A stretch of DNA of 7,841 bases, taken from Verrucomicrobiales bacterium (GTDB taxonomy: Bacteria > Verrucomicrobiota > Verrucomicrobiia > Verrucomicrobiales > DEV007). Below, in pieces: positions 6,059 through 7,841 of this stretch. A program made the position numbers and the translations under genes. Each line of letters starts with the position of its first letter. Position 1 is the stretch's first letter. The notes below the pieces were generated by a model. The model was not told the DNA's origin. It saw only the letters and a list, made by a program, of their open reading frames with translations, and made no database searches. The stretch is taken from assembly GCA_002684575.1 (NCBI GenBank), contig NYVP01000064.1, positions 13,239 to 21,079 of the forward strand. Direction: 5' to 3'.

Positions 6059-6981
6059 GTATGATTTTTTTTCAGGGGTAATTTATCATGCTCGCTTTTT
6101 ACCTTAAGTGCAAGCAATAGACACACAGGAATCATAAAATGAGGCGCTCTATAAAGCATTTCAGGAATCCAAATGTTCAAACTTTCAACAATTTCGTAAC
6201 TATCAAATCGAGACCATGGGCGAGCCATTGCGGTCAATGAGCCCCAAATTAACATGTATAAAAGTCCAATATTTCTTGGAGTTCCTTTAGAAAAAATGAG
6301 AGCTGCTGATATGAAATCAAGGATTCCTGCAATTACAAGAATTGAATTGGCAAGAGATTCCTGATTAATGCCCAACGAAAGCATAACCATTTCCGTAAAA
6401 TGACCAGGTCGAGCATGGTCAAAAATTATCATTTCATGTCTGAAATTAATTGCAAATAAACCATGAAATATAAATGCGAAAGCAATACTAACCTTGGCAA
6501 TAATTAACGACATACCCTTTATGCTTTTGTCTCTAGCAATGAAAAATATGATCAGAGGCATGCAAAATTGGGAAGCATGTTCAAGAAGGTTTCCTATTCC
6601 AACTCTGCTGTCGAGATATTTCAATACCGCCAGAAATAAAAGGTTAATTGAAATGATAATGTATATATAATTAAACCATTTTTTTTGTGATTTGATTAGG
6701 ATAGTCACTGCGAAAAAAATAAATAAAATTCCCTGGGCCTTGATCAGGTTACTGATAGCATCGCCCACTTCCAAAGAAGTAACCCAACTGTTCCAATCTT
6801 CTCCTGTGATTGACGTGATCAATCCTGACATTAAATCTTCATCCCACAAAAGTGCAGTCAAAGGCATTTTTCCATTGAGGCATACCCAACCATGACCGAT
6901 CAACATTATAGCGCAGGAAATTCTGAATACTATTTCGATAGTATTAATTGTAGGGGTGATCTGACTTAAAATTTTTTGCAC
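6055..6981 (-). CDS. Polytopic membrane protein, two tandem DoxX-like halves
   Basis: 308 residues with roughly eight hydrophobic segments (about 16-34, 79-96, 101-120, 136-149, 157-178, 211-230, 237-252, 280-295). The two halves align: GHGW (29-32) with FHGL (172-175), the AQGIL segment (82-86) with AGIL (218-221), the LKYLDS region with RPWSRFDS, and LLEHASQFCMPL (132-143) with MLYRAPHFMIPV (275-286). Several of these share a constant offset of 143 residues. Each half resembles a four-helix DoxX-like unit, so I infer an internal duplication. DoxX/DoxD relatives are quinone- or thiol-linked membrane redox proteins, but no function is shown here. The start is GTG at 6981: no in-frame ATG exists upstream and the first helix would be lost at later ones. 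The stop overlaps the phosphatase ATG. It is divergent from the DCC thiol oxidoreductase gene, a family often paired with DoxX-like proteins. Confidence 0.8.
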   Translation of the reverse strand: MQKILSQITPTINTIEIVFRISCAIMLIGHGWVCLNGKMPLTALLWDEDLMSGLITSITGEDWNSWVTSLEVGDAISNLIKAQGILFIFFAVTILIKSQKKWFNYIYIIISINLLFLAVLKYLDSRVGIGNLLEHASQFCMPLIIFFIARDKSIKGMSLIIAKVSIAFAFIFHGLFAINFRHEMIIFDHARPGHFTEMVMLSLGINQESLANSILVIAGILDFISAALIFSKGTPRNIGLLYMLIWGSLTAMARPWSRFDSYEIVESLNIWIPEMLYRAPHFMIPVCLLLALKVKSEHDKLPLKKNHT

Positions 6982-6992
6982 GGTATTGATTT

Positions 6993-7022
6993 TTGACCTG
7001 TCTCGTAAATGGATGTAATAAT
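6993..7022 (+). promoter_or_regulatory. Candidate promoter of the DCC-family gene
   Basis: TTGACC (6993-6998) and AATAAT (7017-7022) each match the sigma-70 consensus at five of six bases and are 18 bp apart. A start site about six bases after the -10 would fall at 7028, exactly the first base of an in-frame GTG of the DCC gene. Transcription from this promoter would give a leaderless mRNA and would exclude the TTG at 7022 as start. Confidence 0.42.
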
Positions 7023-7034
7023 TGATTGTGTCAA
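7006..7034 (-). promoter_or_regulatory. Candidate promoter of the membrane protein-phosphatase operon
   Basis: Read on the minus strand, a perfect TTGACA (7034-7029) lies 17 bp before CATTTA (7011-7006), a poor -10. The start site would be near 6999, leaving a leader of about 18 nt before the GTG at 6981. The element lies partly inside the DCC coding region and overlaps the opposing plus-strand promoter. The weak -10 keeps confidence low. Confidence 0.3.
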
Positions 7035-7441
7035 ATGCTAGACACCTGCTTTTTTTCGATAGTGATTGTCCATTTTGTCAATTACAGATAAGGCTTTTAT
7101 CTAAATTAGATTGGTTTAATAAAGTAGAATTCACTCCATTAAAGGAATTCAGTGAAAGTCTTTCAGGTGTTCATATCGAGGAAAATGAACTAAATCAAGC
7201 AATTCACTGCGTTACCCCTGAAAAAACTATTTTTAAAGGGCCTCAAGCTATAAGGTTTTTGGGAATGAGAATGCCGTTATTAATACCAATGTCTTTATTG
7301 ATGTGGCTACCAGGCATGATGTTTTTTGCAGAAAAAATCTACAACGCTATCAGTAAAAATCGGTATTTCTTAAGTAAGTTTATTGGGTGCAAAGATTCTT
7401 GTGTCGTGGATGATTCGAAAAATAAAAATATAAAAAGATAA
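7022..7441 (+). CDS. DCC-family (DUF393) thiol-disulfide oxidoreductase-like protein
   Basis: 139 residues, typical for the family. The signature is FFDSDCPFC at 11-19: an Asp-rich strand end followed by the thioredoxin-like CPFC pair (Cys16, Cys19). The usual family form is DGxCxxC, here with Ser14 in place of Gly. Residues 74-90 (PQAIRFLGMRMPLLIPM) match the segment after the active site, and hydrophobic residues 84-103 may dip into the membrane. A second Cys pair, CKDSC (123-127), closes the protein, as family members often do. The start is uncertain: TTG at 7022 has GGATG 6 nt upstream, while GTG at 7028 coincides with the predicted transcription start. No ATG is possible, because the upstream in-frame ATG at 7013 is followed directly by TAA. 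Divergent from the DoxX-like gene across 40 bp. A role in thiol redox or quinone-linked transfer is inferred only. Confidence 0.85.
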   Translation: MIVSNARHLLFFDSDCPFCQLQIRLLSKLDWFNKVEFTPLKEFSESLSGVHIEENELNQAIHCVTPEKTIFKGPQAIRFLGMRMPLLIPMSLLMWLPGMMFFAEKIYNAISKNRYFLSKFIGCKDSCVVDDSKNKNIKR

Positions 7442-7449
7442 AGGTCTCA

Positions 7450-7478
7450 TTGACGTTAGATCGTAAAATATCCATGCT
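7450..7478 (+). promoter_or_regulatory. Weak candidate promoter of the transglutaminase-like gene
   Basis: The 47-bp gap after the DCC gene holds TTGACG (7450-7455, five of six) followed 17 bp later by CATGCT (7473-7478, three of six). A better -10 match, TAAAAT at 7464-7469, is too close to this -35 to pair with it. Neither option leaves room for a Shine-Dalgarno sequence, and none is visible before the ATG at 7489. Readthrough from the DCC gene is equally possible. Confidence 0.22.
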
Positions 7479-7488
7479 TTAGTTACCA

Positions 7489-7841
7489 ATGAGATTTAGA
7501 TCTATTATAATTCTTACGTATTTCTTTTTTGTTAATCCTTTATGTGCACATGAAGTCATTGATGAAAATGCTACTAAAAAGACATCTAATGTTCTTAAAG
7601 AGTCTTTGACGATTTCTGGGGATAACTCTAAAGAGTTGCTCAAAGCTATTTCACAGCTGCATGGAGAAAGGGCAGAGAGTTTAGTTTTTTTAATCAAGCA
7701 TATGCCTGAAAGAGACCTTAAGAATCTTAGTTCAGAATATCTAATTGAAAATGTGAATTATGCTTTTAAGGCTCGTGAAGAATCAGAATGGGCGAAATCA
7801 GTCCCAAAAGACATTTTTTTAAATGACGTGCTTCCCTATGC
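7489..7841 (+). CDS. Exported transglutaminase-like protein, 3' end outside window
   Basis: An ATG at 7489 opens a frame with no stop through 7841, giving 117 codons of a longer gene. Residues 1-20 are a Sec signal peptide: MRFRS, a hydrophobic core (IIILTYFFFVN) and cleavage after PLCA, leaving HEV. From about residue 70 the text HMPERDLKNLSSEYLIENV, then YAFKAREESEW (94-104) and FLNDVLPYA at the end, resembles the region before the catalytic core in transglutaminase-like proteins of Bacteroidetes and PVC bacteria, as I remember that family. The Cys-His-Asp catalytic residues would lie beyond the window, so activity cannot be judged. Predicted periplasmic or cell-surface. No Shine-Dalgarno precedes the ATG; the signal peptide placement supports this start. 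It lies 47 bp after the DCC gene in the same direction, so cotranscription is possible. Confidence 0.78.
   Translation, partial: MRFRSIIILTYFFFVNPLCAHEVIDENATKKTSNVLKESLTISGDNSKELLKAISQLHGERAESLVFLIKHMPERDLKNLSSEYLIENVNYAFKAREESEWAKSVPKDIFLNDVLPY

Noticed and set aside
7479..7697. 72-codon minus-strand open frame at the right end
   Set aside because: It is antisense to the transglutaminase-like gene, whose signal peptide and family motifs are convincing on the plus strand.
1..7841. Mobile element, CRISPR array, tRNA or riboswitch
   Set aside because: I saw no transposase or integrase motifs, no regularly spaced repeats, no tRNA-like cloverleaf and no long structured leader. Gaps between genes are all about 110 bp or less.

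Overview
The window is a gene-dense, AT-rich stretch of bacterial chromosome with nine protein genes and no RNA genes, mobile elements, CRISPR arrays or long repeats that I can see. The protein mix (SufU-type Fe-S assembly, a planctomycete/verrucomicrobial-style enolase-superfamily protein, a Tat-type TIM-barrel protein, a purple-acid-phosphatase-like enzyme and an exported transglutaminase-type protein) suggests a PVC-group bacterium, probably a low-GC, perhaps marine, Verrucomicrobiota. This is a judgement from family resemblance, not a search result. Only one start (sufU) has a strong Shine-Dalgarno sequence, and two genes use GTG or TTG/GTG starts.

Layout. Positions 1-1396 (+) hold an enolase-superfamily enzyme whose N-terminus lies outside the window. 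Convergent to it is a two-gene minus-strand operon, sufS-sufU (3179 to 1499), for sulfur mobilisation in Fe-S cluster assembly. A 110-bp divergent region with a 13-nt dyad separates sufS from a plus-strand pair (3290-4799): a DJ-1/PfpI-family protein and a probably Tat-exported xylose-isomerase-like TIM-barrel protein. This pair meets head-on, with stop codons overlapping by 4 bp, a second minus-strand pair (6981 to 4796): an 8-TM membrane protein built from two DoxX-like halves, translationally coupled to a secreted PAP-like metallophosphoesterase with altered metal-ligand motifs. Across a 40-bp divergent gap lies a plus-strand DCC-family (DUF393) thiol oxidoreductase (7022-7441). It is followed by the start of an exported transglutaminase-like gene (7489 onward) cut off by the window end.

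How the genes may work together. sufS and sufU form a clear functional unit: desulfurase plus Zn-dependent sulfur acceptor. The DoxX-like membrane protein and the DCC protein belong to families often linked or fused elsewhere and may form a thiol/quinone redox module, with overlapping divergent promoters giving joint or mutually exclusive control. The DJ-1 and TIM-barrel genes are co-oriented 10 nt apart, but their substrates cannot be named. I find no evidence for a large defence or biosynthetic system. The most notable items are the altered phosphatase active site, the internally duplicated membrane protein, and the compact overlapping divergent promoter with a possible leaderless start.
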